Shown here: positions 32,859 through 42,218 of the stretch, piece by piece
Layout: each line of letters opens with the position of its first letter
How positions within the stretch are numbered: the stretch's first letter is position 1
Source of the DNA: Nocardia beijingensis NBRC 16342
Lineage (GTDB): Bacteria; Actinomycetota; Actinomycetes; Mycobacteriales; Mycobacteriaceae
Assembly (NCBI RefSeq): GCF_001612785.1
Contig: NZ_BDBC01000011.1
Location: forward strand, 1-64,000
DNA length: 64,000 nt
Direction: 5' to 3'
The notes under the pieces: model-generated
The model's database searches: none
Seen by the model: the letters and a program-made list of their open reading frames with translations, nothing else
What the model was told of the DNA's origin: nothing
Position numbers and translations under genes: made by a program

Positions 32859-33653
32859 ATGACCGACACACCACTCGCACTGGTCACCGGAGCATCCAGC
32901 GGTATCGGGTTCGAACTGGCCCGGCAGTTCATCGCACACGGCTACGACGTCGTGATCGCGGCGGAAGACGAGGACATCAAGACCGCCGCGGCCGCGCTGC
33001 ACGACCCGCGGCACGACGTGCGGCCGGTGCAGGTCGACCTGCGTACCGCCGAGGGGGTGGAACAACTGTATCGGGCGGCCACCGAGAACGACCGCACGCC
33101 GGACGCCGTAGCCCTGAACGCGGGAATCGGGCGCGGAGGCGCCTTCGTGGAGACGGACCTCGACGACGAACTGGCCGTCATCGACCTCGACATCCGCTCG
33201 ACGGTGCACCTGACCAAGCTCGTCCTGCGCGACATGGTCGATCGCAACGACGGCAAACTTCTGTTCACCTCCTCCATCGCCGCCACGATGCCGGGCGCAC
33301 GCCAGGCGGTGTACAACGCGTCGAAATCCTTCATCCAGTCGTTCGCGAAAGCGTTGCGTGAAGAACTGCGCGACACGGATGTCACCGTGACCGCCCTGCT
33401 GCCGGGCCCGACCGACACCGACTTCTTCCGCCGTGCCGGAATGCTGGCCACTCGCATCGGCCGGTTGCCCAAGGACGATCCCGCCGATGTGGCGCGCCAG
33501 GGCGTCGACGCCCTGCTCAGCGGCAGGCAGCAGATCTTCGCCGCCTCGCTGCTGACGAAGGCGTTCGGCCTCGCCAACCATGTGCTGCCCGACGCGGTCA
33601 AGGCCAAGGCCAACCGCATCATCTCCGAACCCGCGCGGTCCGGCGCGCGGTGA
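32859..33653 (+). CDS. SDR-family oxidoreductase
   Basis: This 264-residue classical SDR has LVTGASSGIGFELARQFIAH, NAGIGRGG, the Ser in LFTSSIAATMPG, YNASKSFIQSFAKAL (YxxxK) and LLPGPTDTDFF. Members of this group reduce short ketones or aldehydes. It is divergent from the TetR gene at 32795 and converges on the CocE gene through a hairpin. Substrate is unknown. Confidence 0.87.
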   Translation: MTDTPLALVTGASSGIGFELARQFIAHGYDVVIAAEDEDIKTAAAALHDPRHDVRPVQVDLRTAEGVEQLYRAATENDRTPDAVALNAGIGRGGAFVETDLDDELAVIDLDIRSTVHLTKLVLRDMVDRNDGKLLFTSSIAATMPGARQAVYNASKSFIQSFAKALREELRDTDVTVTALLPGPTDTDFFRRAGMLATRIGRLPKDDPADVARQGVDALLSGRQQIFAASLLTKAFGLANHVLPDAVKAKANRIISEPARSGAR

Positions 33654-33686
33654 AATCGGTTCGGCTGGCACCGCTTCCCGACCACG

Positions 33687-33722
33687 GCGTGGCCCGGCCC
33701 CGTCGCCGGGCCCGGGCCACGC
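33687..33722. terminator. Bidirectional terminator between SDR and CocE genes
   Basis: GCGTGGCCCGG (33687-33697) pairs with CCGGGCCACGC (33712-33722) over a 14-base GC-rich loop, between converging genes. Confidence 0.65.
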
Positions 33723-33729
33723 GCAGCGG

Positions 33730-35541
33730 TCAGCCGAGCGGCAGCTCCAGGCAGGACGGGGCGCCATGCGGCGCGCTGATGGTGATCGTCGCGCCCACCT
33801 TGTTGGCGCTGGAGTAGAGCGGATCCATGCCGTCGAGCACCAGCATCAGCCGATGGCCGTCGGGCACGTCGTAGGCGGCCGCTTGCAGCTCCCACGAAAC
33901 GGTGGCGGGCAGGGCCGAATCGGTGGTCTTCGGCTCGTGCGTGATGATCCGGGCGGTGCCGCTCTCGTCGACATCGAGCAGATAGGCGATCACCGTCGCG
34001 GTCTCTTCGCTGCTGTCGATGGTCACCTGCACCCGGGGAATGCCGCGGATCTGCCTCGCGACGCCGCCGCGCGACGCGAGCAGCGGCCCCGTCGACCACA
34101 CGAGGGCATGGTCGCCGTCGATCTCATCGATCCGATAGATCTTCGGATTGCCGGACCATTCCTGCTGTCCCGTCGTCATGAGCTTGTCCATCGCGACGAC
34201 CTCCGGCTCCTCGCCCACCGTGAAACTACGCTCCCATCCGGTCGCGAGATCGTGGGTCAGTGCGCCCTCGCCTCCCTCGCGCACATCGGTCAAGTTCAGC
34301 ACTTCCGTGTCGGTGGTGACGTCGGCCCACGACGCCTTCTCCTCCCGCCGCGCCGGTTCGACGATCACGTTCTGGCCCTCCCCGGCTCCGGGAGTGGTCA
34401 CGTAGGTGAACATGACCTGGTTGCTGATCTCCGGCCACGCGTCCACGCCGTTGTCCTCGCCCTTGAGGTGGTGATCGAGCCAGGCGTATGCCTCCCGTAG
34501 CGGCACGTTCGGTCCCGCGCCTGGCATGGGTGGCGCGATCAAACCGGGGCCTTCCGGCGCCGCGTGATCGCCGATCCACATGTTCAGCCGTTTCGGCCGA
34601 GGCAGCTTCTCGAAGGTCTCCAGAACCTGGTTCACCGGGAAAAGGCCCTCGTGCCAGGTATTGGAGAAGAAGGTGGGGATCTCGCGGGAGCCGACATAGC
34701 TCTCCGGCGCCCGTTCGGTGCCCCAGTCGACGACCGGGTCCATGTCCACGCCCTCGTCGAACTTGGCCAGGATCTCCAGCGCCTCTTCGTCGAACTTCTC
34801 CGCCTGCTCGCCGCCGGTCAGGCCGATCAGTCCCTCGACGGCCTTCAGATGGCGGGTGCCGTTGTCGTACAAGCTGGTGGCGAGATTGCCCCAGGTGCTG
34901 AGGGCCACGACGACGTCGACCCGGTCGTCGTGCGCGGCCACGAGCTGGCTGATGCCCGAGCCGTACGACTCACCCATGAACGCGATGCCGCTGGGATCGA
35001 GCGCGTCCAGCGCGTAGTCGAGCACCTTCTTGCCGTCGGCCCGGTCCCAGGGACCTGCGACGTCGACGGTGCCTTCGGACGTGCCGAACCACGGCAGGTC
35101 GGTTCCCGGTACGGCGGTCCACCCGATGCCGCGCGGCGTGTAGGCCAGCACGTGGTAGCCCTTCGACGCGAGGGTGAGATAGGCGTACTCGAACAAAGGC
35201 CACCCGACGGGTGTCCACCCGGCGGGGAAGACCACCAGCGGGCACGGCCGGGTGGTGGTCTGCCGCAGCAGGTGCGCCGACAGTCCGACCCCTCTCGCCC
35301 CTTCGATGCGCGGGAACGTCGGCACGGCGACGTTCAGCGCCCGGTCAACCAGCTCGGCCACATCGTCGGGCACCAGTCCCCTGCCGCTGCGCTTCTGCAC
35401 GGCGCTGACCAAGTTCGACGCGAACTGCACTGCTTCCGGGCGCACCTGCCCCTCGGCGTCCCATGGCCCTCTGGCCGCGATCCGGGCCAGCTGCTCGGAC
35501 GTGGTCCCGACGATCGGATCTGCTTGCGACATCGGCGTCAT
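33730..35541 (-). CDS. CocE/NonD-family serine hydrolase
   Basis: The 603-residue protein has an N-terminal helical segment, an alpha/beta-hydrolase core and a C-terminal jelly roll (X-Pro dipeptidyl-peptidase type; APHGASCLELPLG end). The nucleophile Ser is in MGESYGSGISQLV; WxGDHAAPEGP marks the later His region. Family enzymes cleave esters or acylated peptides, cocaine esterase being the best known. ATG 35541 is chosen over 35532 because GGAAGG lies 5 bases before it. No signal peptide is visible, so it acts in the cytosol. The natural substrate is unknown. Confidence 0.83.
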   Translation of the reverse strand: MTPMSQADPIVGTTSEQLARIAARGPWDAEGQVRPEAVQFASNLVSAVQKRSGRGLVPDDVAELVDRALNVAVPTFPRIEGARGVGLSAHLLRQTTTRPCPLVVFPAGWTPVGWPLFEYAYLTLASKGYHVLAYTPRGIGWTAVPGTDLPWFGTSEGTVDVAGPWDRADGKKVLDYALDALDPSGIAFMGESYGSGISQLVAAHDDRVDVVVALSTWGNLATSLYDNGTRHLKAVEGLIGLTGGEQAEKFDEEALEILAKFDEGVDMDPVVDWGTERAPESYVGSREIPTFFSNTWHEGLFPVNQVLETFEKLPRPKRLNMWIGDHAAPEGPGLIAPPMPGAGPNVPLREAYAWLDHHLKGEDNGVDAWPEISNQVMFTYVTTPGAGEGQNVIVEPARREEKASWADVTTDTEVLNLTDVREGGEGALTHDLATGWERSFTVGEEPEVVAMDKLMTTGQQEWSGNPKIYRIDEIDGDHALVWSTGPLLASRGGVARQIRGIPRVQVTIDSSEETATVIAYLLDVDESGTARIITHEPKTTDSALPATVSWELQAAAYDVPDGHRLMLVLDGMDPLYSSANKVGATITISAPHGAPSCLELPLG

Positions 35542-35923
35542 CGATCCTTCCTGCCAGTTGCTGCGGAACTGCGGACCGCAGCAGCCTGACACGACACCCA
35601 CCGCGGCCCGTCCGGATCCGACAATGCGTATCCCGTTCGCAACAGACCATTGACCAGCGCAAACGTTGCAAGATTCGACTACCTGCCCGGCTGCATCGCC
35701 GACCTCCGCGCATAGTCGCGAGCCAGGCGAACGTGCAGCGAGTGCGCACCGGGCGGACCGAACCCGCCCAGCAAGCGGCGACTGACCCGCCTGCGTCCCA
35801 CCGACCGCTGTGACAGTCGGGGAAGTGCGTGAGCCTGCCGACGCGGCAACCGGAACCGTGCGGTTGCGCCGTCCACCATCGGGTGACGAAACCGGCGATC
35901 GCCGCTTGCCGCGCCGGCGGCGC
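35542..35923. other. Intergenic region between CocE and P450 genes
   Basis: No gene is seen in 382 bases. Frames crossing it are Arg/Pro/Thr-rich shadows. The AT-richer part at 35625-35690, on the minus strand, may carry the CocE promoter; no firm -35/-10 pair can be named. Confidence 0.35.
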
Positions 35924-37147
35924 TCACTGTTTCTCCGAGCCCAGTTTCACCGGAATCGACAGCGGGCCGACGGTGAAGAACGACGGCGAGTACGGGATGG
36001 TCTTCGGGTCGATGGCGAGTTCGAGGTTCGGCAGCCGACGGTAGAGCGAGGCGAGCGCGAGACGCCCTTCCAAGCGGGCCAGGCCGGCGCCGATGCAGTA
36101 CCGCGGCCCGTGACCGAATCCGAGATGTCCGCCGCGCTGCTCCCTGGTGATGTCGAACTCGTTCGCGGTCTCGCCGTACTCGGCCGGGTCGATTCCGCAG
36201 GCCTGGTAGGCGACGCCCACCGCCTGCCCCTTGGGGATGGCGACGCCGGCCACGGTCACGTCGGTCAGCGTGAACCGCCAGCTCGTCATCATCACCGAAT
36301 GGCGGTAGCGCACGGTCTCTTCGACCACGTCGGCCCACCGGTCTTCCGCCTTGGCGAGCGCGAGCTGCTCCGGGTGTTGCGACAGCGCCAGGATGGCGTA
36401 GCCGAGCAGGTGCACCGTGGTCTCGTGACCGGCGACCAGCATGATCCACAGGACGGCGACCAGTTCGTCGGCAGTGAGCTTGTCGTCCCGGTCACGGGCT
36501 TGGACCAGACCTGTCGTGAGGTCGTCGCCTGGCTGCTCCTGTTTCCGGTCCGCCAGTTCGTACAGGTACGTCATCAGCGAGTTCTGCGTCGCGAACGCCT
36601 CCTCCGGCGGCGTGGTGTGCGCCAGGAGGGTGGCGGTCCAGCGACGCAGCCGATCCCGCTCCGGCTCCGGCACCCCGAACAGCTCGCAGATCACCGCCAT
36701 GGGCAGCGCTTCGGTGAAGGTGGGCACCAGATCGACGCCGTCACCCGCGGCGACCACCTCGTCCAGCAAGCGGTCGATGATCGCCTGGATGCGCGGCTCC
36801 AGCGCCTGCACCCGGCCCGGGGTGAACGCCTTGCTGATCAGGCCGCGCAACCGCCGGTGGTCGTCGCCGTCCTTGGTGGACAGATGATCGCCCTGCACGA
36901 CCGCGCGCAGCGGCCAGTCCTCCGGAATCGAACCGTCGTGCAGGGCGGGCCAGTGCTTCGGATCCCGGGCGAAGGTCTTGTTGTCCCCGGCGAGGATCTC
37001 GCGCACCGCCTCGTGCGTCAGGGCCAGGTAGGCGGGCACGCCGCCGGGGAACTCCACCTCGACCACCGGCGCGATCTCCCGGAGCCGGATGCAGGTGTCC
37101 AGCAGATCCTCGTTCGCCGCGGGGAATGCGGGCAGGCTGGTTGTCAT
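35924..37147 (-). CDS. Cytochrome P450
   Basis: This 407-residue soluble bacterial P450 has the I-helix oxygen-activating motif AGHETT, the K-helix ETVRYRHSV, and the haem loop FGHGPRYCIGAGLARLE with Cys351. GDNKTFARDPKHW and HRRLRGLISKAFTPGRV are typical of the N-terminal half. It needs an external ferredoxin and reductase, and none adjoins it. The start MTTSLPAFPAA was selected because AAGGG lies just upstream and the preceding frame is low-quality. A 21-bp palindrome lies 28 bases upstream of the start. Substrate is unknown. Confidence 0.9.
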   Translation of the reverse strand: MTTSLPAFPAANEDLLDTCIRLREIAPVVEVEFPGGVPAYLALTHEAVREILAGDNKTFARDPKHWPALHDGSIPEDWPLRAVVQGDHLSTKDGDDHRRLRGLISKAFTPGRVQALEPRIQAIIDRLLDEVVAAGDGVDLVPTFTEALPMAVICELFGVPEPERDRLRRWTATLLAHTTPPEEAFATQNSLMTYLYELADRKQEQPGDDLTTGLVQARDRDDKLTADELVAVLWIMLVAGHETTVHLLGYAILALSQHPEQLALAKAEDRWADVVEETVRYRHSVMMTSWRFTLTDVTVAGVAIPKGQAVGVAYQACGIDPAEYGETANEFDITREQRGGHLGFGHGPRYCIGAGLARLEGRLALASLYRRLPNLELAIDPKTIPYSPSFFTVGPLSIPVKLGSEKQ

Positions 37148-37174
37148 CGGTTTCCCTTCTGCGCGTTTGCCCTC

Positions 37175-37195
37175 CGACCGTCGTGACGACGGTCG
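37175..37195. promoter_or_regulatory. 21-bp perfect palindrome upstream of P450
   Basis: CGACCGTCGT (37175-37184) and ACGACGGTCG (37186-37195) are exact reverse complements around a single G. The site sits 28-48 bases from the P450 start, where a repressor would block transcription. CGACCGTCGTG also occurs at 15906-15916. The regulator is not identified. Confidence 0.6.
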
Positions 37196-37380
37196 TGCAC
37201 GAGTATCGAGGCGAGACCGCCTGGACCACCGGCCGATCGATGATTCGTGCCTCCAACCCGAAACTCGGCGGCGCAAAACGGAAGTCCGGTGACCGTGCCC
37301 GGCCCGGCGCCGCGGGCGCGCGGTCCCGGCAGGCATTAGGGTGGCGGTGTTCGGAGATGTCCGTGGGCGGCCGGGAGGAA

Positions 37381-37737
37381 ATGGTGGAACCGAAGACGGT
37401 GCTGGGGCGTGGCGTGCGCGCGGTGAACGCCGGGGTGGTCGCCCTGCTGAGCGCGCCGGTGCTCGGACGGCTGTTGGGCAGGGGATTCGTGGTGATCACC
37501 TATGTGGGCCGCCGGTCCGGGCGGACGTTCAGCACACCGGTCAACTACCGGCGAAAGGGAGACGAGCTCGTCATCGGCGTCGCTATGCCGGACAAGAAGT
37601 CCTGGTGGCGCAACTTCCTCGGTGCGGGCGGCCCGATCACCCTGCACCTGGACGGCGCCGACCGGCACGGGCATGCGGTGGCGCACCGCGACGAACGCGG
37701 CCGCGTTCTCGTCGAAGTGCGGCTCGACGCGAACTGA
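37381..37737 (+). CDS. F420-binding-type nitroreductase-family protein (DUF385)
   Basis: The 118-residue split-barrel protein has VITYVGRRSGRTFSTPVNYR and KKSWWRNFLGAGGPITLHLD, the motifs of the deazaflavin (F420)-dependent Ddn/FDOR-A group of actinobacteria. It would bind F420 or a lipid/quinone near the membrane. It is shorter than typical Ddn. ATG 37381 lies close behind GGGAGGAA; GTG 37384 gives better spacing and is an alternative. It is divergent from the P450 gene. Confidence 0.8.
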   Translation: MVEPKTVLGRGVRAVNAGVVALLSAPVLGRLLGRGFVVITYVGRRSGRTFSTPVNYRRKGDELVIGVAMPDKKSWWRNFLGAGGPITLHLDGADRHGHAVAHRDERGRVLVEVRLDAN

Positions 37738-37912
37738 TCCGCCCCCTTCTCGCATCGGCGGCACGGCGCCGAAAGCGACGCAGGCGCTGTCGCCCTGCGA
37801 AGCACGGGACGCCGGATCGAACACCGCGTCACTCGAATGGTGGAGCGCCGCTGCTGATACCAATGCCGAGACGAACTCTAAAGTGCGTGTGCGGCAACGG
37901 CTTCGAAAAGCC

Positions 37913-38533
37913 CTAGACGCTCGCCGACGGCTTCATCTGGGCGATGATCGCCGCCCCCATCCACCGGCGTAGATAGCGCCGCAGCTCGTCTTCGCCGCGC
38001 GGTGGATTGCCCGGGGAGACGAAGAACGACTGCATCGTGCGCAGGACGTATTCGACCAGCTCGTGCAGCGACGCGTCGTCGTATCCGTAACGCTCCCAAT
38101 CGACGTCGAAGCGCTTGATCATCGTCATGCCGAAGGCCTGCGCCTCTTCGGAGGTCAGGCTCTCGGGATGGACGTTGGAGTACGTGCTCGACAGCAGAAT
38201 GCCGAGATGAGGCGTGCGACGAACCTCGGCGAGGGTGTACACCACCGCCTCGGTCATCGCTTCCACGGCGTCCTCGATCCCGCTGACGTGCTCGGTCAGC
38301 CGGTCGAGGAACCCGTCGACCGACGCTATCGCCGCCGCGGTCATCAGCGCGTCGGCACTGGGAAAGTACCGGTAGACCGTCTGCCGGATGACACCGAGCG
38401 ACTCCGCGACGTCGGCGATGCTGATCTCCGAACCCGTCCGCCCGATCAGTTCGACCGCGGCGGCGACGATGCGACGCGAGGCTTCCTCGTCGTCCTTCGG
38501 CGGGCTCCCGCCCCACCCACGCCTTCCTGCCAC
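37913..38533 (-). CDS. TetR-family transcriptional regulator
   Basis: This 206-residue protein has a TetR HTH with ASRRIVAAAVELIGRTGSE and IADVAESLGVIRQTVYRYFP at residues about 18-65. The C-terminal domain is alpha-helical with a long FFVSPGNPPRGEDELRRYLR tail. It is divergent from the PF10118-type hydrolase gene at 38762. The intergenic inverted repeat at 38657-38690 is its probable operator. Confidence 0.87.
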   Translation of the reverse strand: MAGRRGWGGSPPKDDEEASRRIVAAAVELIGRTGSEISIADVAESLGVIRQTVYRYFPSADALMTAAAIASVDGFLDRLTEHVSGIEDAVEAMTEAVVYTLAEVRRTPHLGILLSSTYSNVHPESLTSEEAQAFGMTMIKRFDVDWERYGYDDASLHELVEYVLRTMQSFFVSPGNPPRGEDELRRYLRRWMGAAIIAQMKPSASV

Positions 38534-38656
38534 TGCCCGCTTCCTCGACTCGAAGCCTGTCGCTTGCGAACGCCCTGCTGGAGAGCCTGCCGACCATCCA
38601 GGTCAGGGGCTCGACCGTATCACAACATTGCCGGTTCTCGGTTCCAGCGCCGATTC

Positions 38657-38690
38657 TGATCATACACTTGGACAGTTGTGTGTATGATCA
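38657..38690. promoter_or_regulatory. TetR operator: 11-bp inverted repeat
   Basis: TGATCATACAC (38657-38667) and GTGTATGATCA (38680-38690) are exact reverse complements separated by 12 bases. TATGAT (38683-38688) is a likely -10 box for the rightward gene and is covered by the repeat. The low GC content stands out against the flanks. Confidence 0.75.
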
Positions 38691-38761
38691 CTGCGACATG
38701 GCCCGGCGCGCCGGAATGCGCCGCCGGGCCGGTTCGTTTCGGAAAGTCGAGGTTCAGCCCA

Positions 38762-39688
38762 GTGACCGATCTTCAAGTCCGGAAGATGCGCTTCGCATTC
38801 GCCGACTACGACGTGCCCTTCTTGTGGAACGAGGAGAACCCGGCCTTCTCCTCGATGGCCAACGCGGTGTCCTTCCTGGCGATCGGCTTCGAGAAGATGA
38901 TCGTCAACATGATTCGCGAGGCCATGCCCCTGATCACCGATCCGGCGGTGGCCGAGGAAGCCGACGCGTTCGTGCGCCAGGAGGGGCAGCATTCCACCGC
39001 CCACCGCCAGCACGCCAACGCTCTGATCCGGCGCTATCCGGGGTTGCAGGAGACGCTCAACGAAGTGATCGCGGAATTCGACCGCCTCACCGTGCACACG
39101 TCGGTCGAATACCGGCTGGCCTACACCGCCGATCTCGAGGCGACGTTCACCCCGGTGTTCAAACTCATGCTCGACAACGACTCGACCTTGTTCCGGCCGG
39201 GCGACGACCGGGTGGCGTCGCTGTTCATCTGGCACTTCGTCGAAGAGGTCGAGCATCGCAGCTCCGCGCTGATCATTTTCGACTCCGTCGTCGGCAGCGA
39301 TGTGTACCGGATGCGCATGGCGCCGTCGATCTTCCGTCATGTGTTGAAGGTGATCCGGTTGGCCTGCGCTGGCTTCAACGAGCATGTCCCGCTGGAAGAA
39401 CGGAAGGTCGACGCGCTGTCGATGTTCGCGAACTACCGGCGCAGGCAGAAACTGCGCAAGTGGTTGCCGTTCCTGCACGCCGAGGACAACGGCCCGATGC
39501 CGCGCGCGTTCGACCACCTGCCGCTCCGTGAGCAGCTCGTCGCGCTCGTGGGCGTCATCCGCAGTCAGTTGCCGAAGCACAATCCGGACCACGAGAAGCT
39601 GCCCGCGCTGGCCGATGTGTGGTTCGAACGCTACGCGGCCGGCTACGACGTCTCGCACTGGTACACCGCCGAGTCGGCCGCACGCTAG
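38762..39688 (+). CDS. Predicted metal-dependent hydrolase (PF10118-like)
   Basis: The 308-residue helical protein has VRQEGQHSTAHRQHANAL near residue 75 and IWHFVEEVEHRSSALIIFD near residue 156. These two His/Glu-rich helices are typical of the YbfK-like predicted metal-dependent hydrolase family with a ferritin-like fold. Enzymatic activity is unproven for the family. GTG 38762 is chosen because GAGG is about 10 bases upstream and the preceding frame runs through the operator. A multipass membrane protein gene follows after 11 bases, so the two are likely co-transcribed under TetR control. Confidence 0.75.
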   Translation: MTDLQVRKMRFAFADYDVPFLWNEENPAFSSMANAVSFLAIGFEKMIVNMIREAMPLITDPAVAEEADAFVRQEGQHSTAHRQHANALIRRYPGLQETLNEVIAEFDRLTVHTSVEYRLAYTADLEATFTPVFKLMLDNDSTLFRPGDDRVASLFIWHFVEEVEHRSSALIIFDSVVGSDVYRMRMAPSIFRHVLKVIRLACAGFNEHVPLEERKVDALSMFANYRRRQKLRKWLPFLHAEDNGPMPRAFDHLPLREQLVALVGVIRSQLPKHNPDHEKLPALADVWFERYAAGYDVSHWYTAESAAR

Positions 39689-39699
39689 GAGCCGGACCG

Positions 39700-40860
39700 A
39701 TGGCTGATCATTGCGCACCCACGTTCGACCGGCTCGCGACCGCGCTCGGCTTCTCCTGCGAGGAGGCAGGCGGACCGGTCGAAGTGCGGAACCCTTTCGC
39801 GTTGGAGAACTGGACGCTGCCCGTCCTCGAATGCACGATCGTCCTCGGCGCGGTGCTCGCCCTGGTCTACGCGGTCGTGCGGCTGCGCCGCCACGGCGAT
39901 CCCACCAACCTGGCGCTCTGGTTCGGGGCGACCGCGTACCTGTTCATCATCGAGCCGCCGCTGTACTTTCCCGCGGCGTTCGGCATCGACGCGCACGTCG
40001 ACACGATGTTCGCGCACAACCTGTTCACCGTGGAATTCCTCTGGGGCCGACTGCCGCTCTACATCGTCGCGATTTACCCGTTCATGGCCACGCTCGCGTT
40101 CGAAATGGTCAGGATGCTCGGGGTGTTCCGGCGATACGGGGTTCTCGCCGGATCGGTGTGCGTGGGTTTCGTCCACCACGCCTTCTATGAGATCTTCGAT
40201 CATCTCGGCCCGCAGCTGCGGTGGTGGGAATGGTCGGTCGACAACCCGATCAATCAGCCGATGTTCGATTCGGTGCCGCTGCCGAGCGTGGTCGTCTTCG
40301 CCGCGCTGTGGCCGATGTCCCTCGCGTTCTGTGTCCAGCTGTTCGTCGGCCGTCACGTCGACAGGGGGCGAACCTTCTCCGGATGGCAACTGGCCGGGCG
40401 CACGATCGTCGTCGGCGTGCTCGCGTCGCTGGGCACCGCCGTGCTCCCCATCCCCGCGACGGTCTTCGGCATGGGCAGCACCACGGTGCGCGGCGTGCTC
40501 TACGCCGCCGAGCTGGTCGTCGTCTGCGTTGCCGCGGTGCTGATCCTCACCCGCCAGTGGTCGCGGCTGCGGCGCGGCGACTCGGGTGCGGCGCCTTACA
40601 CGAACGACTTCGTCCGCGGGTACGGCATCGTGTATCTGGGGGTGATGGCAGTGCTCTGGGCGACCGCGCTGCCCGATTTCTTCGGCGCCGTCGACGGTGT
40701 GACCAGCGCAGGCGACCCCGTCGGGAATCTCTGGTACACGATCGCGTGTTTCGTTGTCGCGCTGTTGTGCCTGGTCGCCGTCTGGACGGTACCCCGGAGG
40801 AAGACAGCCGAGAGCGCTCCTTCTCCGGCGCCGGAATCGGCGGTGAACTCCACGGCCTAG
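39700..40860 (+). CDS. Multipass membrane protein, unknown function
   Basis: The 386-residue protein has at least eight hydrophobic segments, from LPVLECTIVLGAVLALVYAV near residue 43 to WYTIACFVVALLCLVAVWTV near the C-terminus. Several His and aromatic residues lie between segments (FVHHAFYEIFDHLGPQLRWW, MFAHNLFTVEFLWG). It resembles no transporter family I know. It follows the predicted hydrolase gene by 11 bases, so the two probably work together under the TetR regulator at 38533. Confidence 0.75.
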   Translation: MADHCAPTFDRLATALGFSCEEAGGPVEVRNPFALENWTLPVLECTIVLGAVLALVYAVVRLRRHGDPTNLALWFGATAYLFIIEPPLYFPAAFGIDAHVDTMFAHNLFTVEFLWGRLPLYIVAIYPFMATLAFEMVRMLGVFRRYGVLAGSVCVGFVHHAFYEIFDHLGPQLRWWEWSVDNPINQPMFDSVPLPSVVVFAALWPMSLAFCVQLFVGRHVDRGRTFSGWQLAGRTIVVGVLASLGTAVLPIPATVFGMGSTTVRGVLYAAELVVVCVAAVLILTRQWSRLRRGDSGAAPYTNDFVRGYGIVYLGVMAVLWATALPDFFGAVDGVTSAGDPVGNLWYTIACFVVALLCLVAVWTVPRRKTAESAPSPAPESAVNSTA

Positions 40861-40976
40861 CGCCGAGCGCTTGCGGTAGCGCCGGGCGGTCCCCGGACCG
40901 GGTGTGACGCCCGGCTCGCTCGGGACTTTCCTGGCCGGTGTCCGGGTTGTACGAGGGGCCGATATGAGGAGGTCAT

Positions 40977-41432
40977 GTGGCACGGGAGTACAACCGGAAT
41001 CCCGCGGCGGTCGCCGCCCTGTCCCCTGAGCAGTATCACGTCACTCAGGAGAACGGGACCGAGCGGGCGTTCACGGGCGAGTACTGGGACAACCACGAGC
41101 CGGGCATCTACGTGGATGTGGTGTCCGGTGAGCCGTTGTTCGCCTCGGTCGACAAGTTCGACAGCGGAACCGGGTGGCCGAGTTTCACCAAGCCGATCGA
41201 AACCGCGAACGTGGTGGAAAAGCGGGACTTCAGTCATCTGATGGTCCGCACCGAGGTGCGTTCGGCGCACGGTGACAGCCATCTCGGACACGTGTTCACC
41301 GACGGCCCCCGCGCCGCGGGCGGCCTGCGGTACTGCATCAATTCGAAGGCGCTGCGGTTCATCCACCTCGACGACCTCGAGGCGGAAGGCTATGGGCAGT
41401 ACAGGACTCTCTTCGCGAAGGAGGAGGCGTGA
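40977..41432 (+). CDS. msrB: Peptide-methionine (R)-S-oxide reductase
   Basis: This 151-residue enzyme reduces the R-form of methionine sulfoxide. Conserved features are [49 protein letters not shown] and [13 protein letters not shown] with the catalytic Cys. The two CxxC zinc motifs of many MsrBs are absent (GEPLF replaces CGAPLF), marking it as a zinc-free form. GTG 40977 follows GAGGAGG by 5 bases. Its stop overlaps the msrA start. Confidence 0.92.
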   Translation: MAREYNRNPAAVAALSPEQYHVTQENGTERAFTGEYWDNHEPGIYVDVVSGEPLFASVDKFDSGTGWPSFTKPIETANVVEKRDFSHLMVRTEVRSAHGDSHLGHVFTDGPRAAGGLRYCINSKALRFIHLDDLEAEGYGQYRTLFAKEEA

Positions 41433-41944
41433 CCGACACGCGCAAGGCGATTCTGGCCGGTGGATGCTTCTGGGGCATGCAGGACCTGATCCGCAAGCAG
41501 CCGGGAGTGGTGTCGACCCGCGTCGGCTACACCGGTGGACGCAACGACCATCCCACCTACCGCAACCACCCGGGCCACGCGGAGGCGATCGAGATCGTCT
41601 ACGACCCGGCCCGGACGGACTACCGGGAACTGCTGGAGTTCTTCTTCCAGATCCACGATCCGACGACGAAGGACCGCCAGGGCAACGACATCGGAAGCAG
41701 CTACCGTTCGGCGATCTTCTATCTCGATGGCGACCAGAAGCGCGTCGCCCTGGACACCATCGCCGATGTGGACGCCTCCGGTCTGTGGCCCGGCAAGGTG
41801 GTCACCGAGGTGACCCCGGCGAGTGCGTTCTGGGAGGCCGAGCCGGAGCACCAGGACTACCTGCTGCGTTACCCCGAGGGGTACACCTGCCACTTCCCCC
41901 GGCCGGGCTGGAAGCTGCCGAAGCGGCAGACCACCGCTCAGTAG
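41429..41944 (+). CDS. msrA: Peptide-methionine (S)-S-oxide reductase
   Basis: This 171-residue enzyme has [20 protein letters not shown], the catalytic Cys in [41 protein letters not shown] and [10 protein letters not shown] follow. It handles the S-epimer of methionine sulfoxide, complementing MsrB. GTG 41429 overlaps the msrB TGA (GTGA), so the genes are translationally coupled. A strong hairpin ends the operon. Confidence 0.93.
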   Translation: MTDTRKAILAGGCFWGMQDLIRKQPGVVSTRVGYTGGRNDHPTYRNHPGHAEAIEIVYDPARTDYRELLEFFFQIHDPTTKDRQGNDIGSSYRSAIFYLDGDQKRVALDTIADVDASGLWPGKVVTEVTPASAFWEAEPEHQDYLLRYPEGYTCHFPRPGWKLPKRQTTAQ

Positions 41945-42000
41945 AAGCCGCCGAGTTCGGCGGGACCGCGTTTCGGCCCCGCCGAGCCGAGGCAACACAA

Positions 42001-42035
42001 ACGACTGCGCCACCCCACCCGGGTGGCGCAGTCGT
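42001..42035 (+). terminator. Terminator of the msrB-msrA operon
   Basis: ACGACTGCGCCACCC (42001-42015) is exactly complementary to GGGTGGCGCAGTCGT (42021-42035), a 15-bp stem with a 5-base loop, followed by GCGTTT. Confidence 0.8.
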
Positions 42036-42218
42036 CGCGTTTCCACGTTCTCCCACCGCCGGTGCCGTGGCGATGCTGGACGCGAAGTCCATGCGGCAGA
42101 GACTATTTCGCTCGTTTCCGGCGACCGTGGACTCCCCGCCGTGGGGAGAACGCGTGACCGAGCGCCGATATGATCGTCGGCGCTTGGAGCTCCTGGCCGG
42201 TCGACCCGAGGTAGGCAG

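Noticed and set aside
35829..36044. Small plus-strand ORF with several Cys upstream of the P450 end
   Set aside because: It overlaps the P450 C-terminus antisense, has no SD, and its codon bias is that of a shadow frame.
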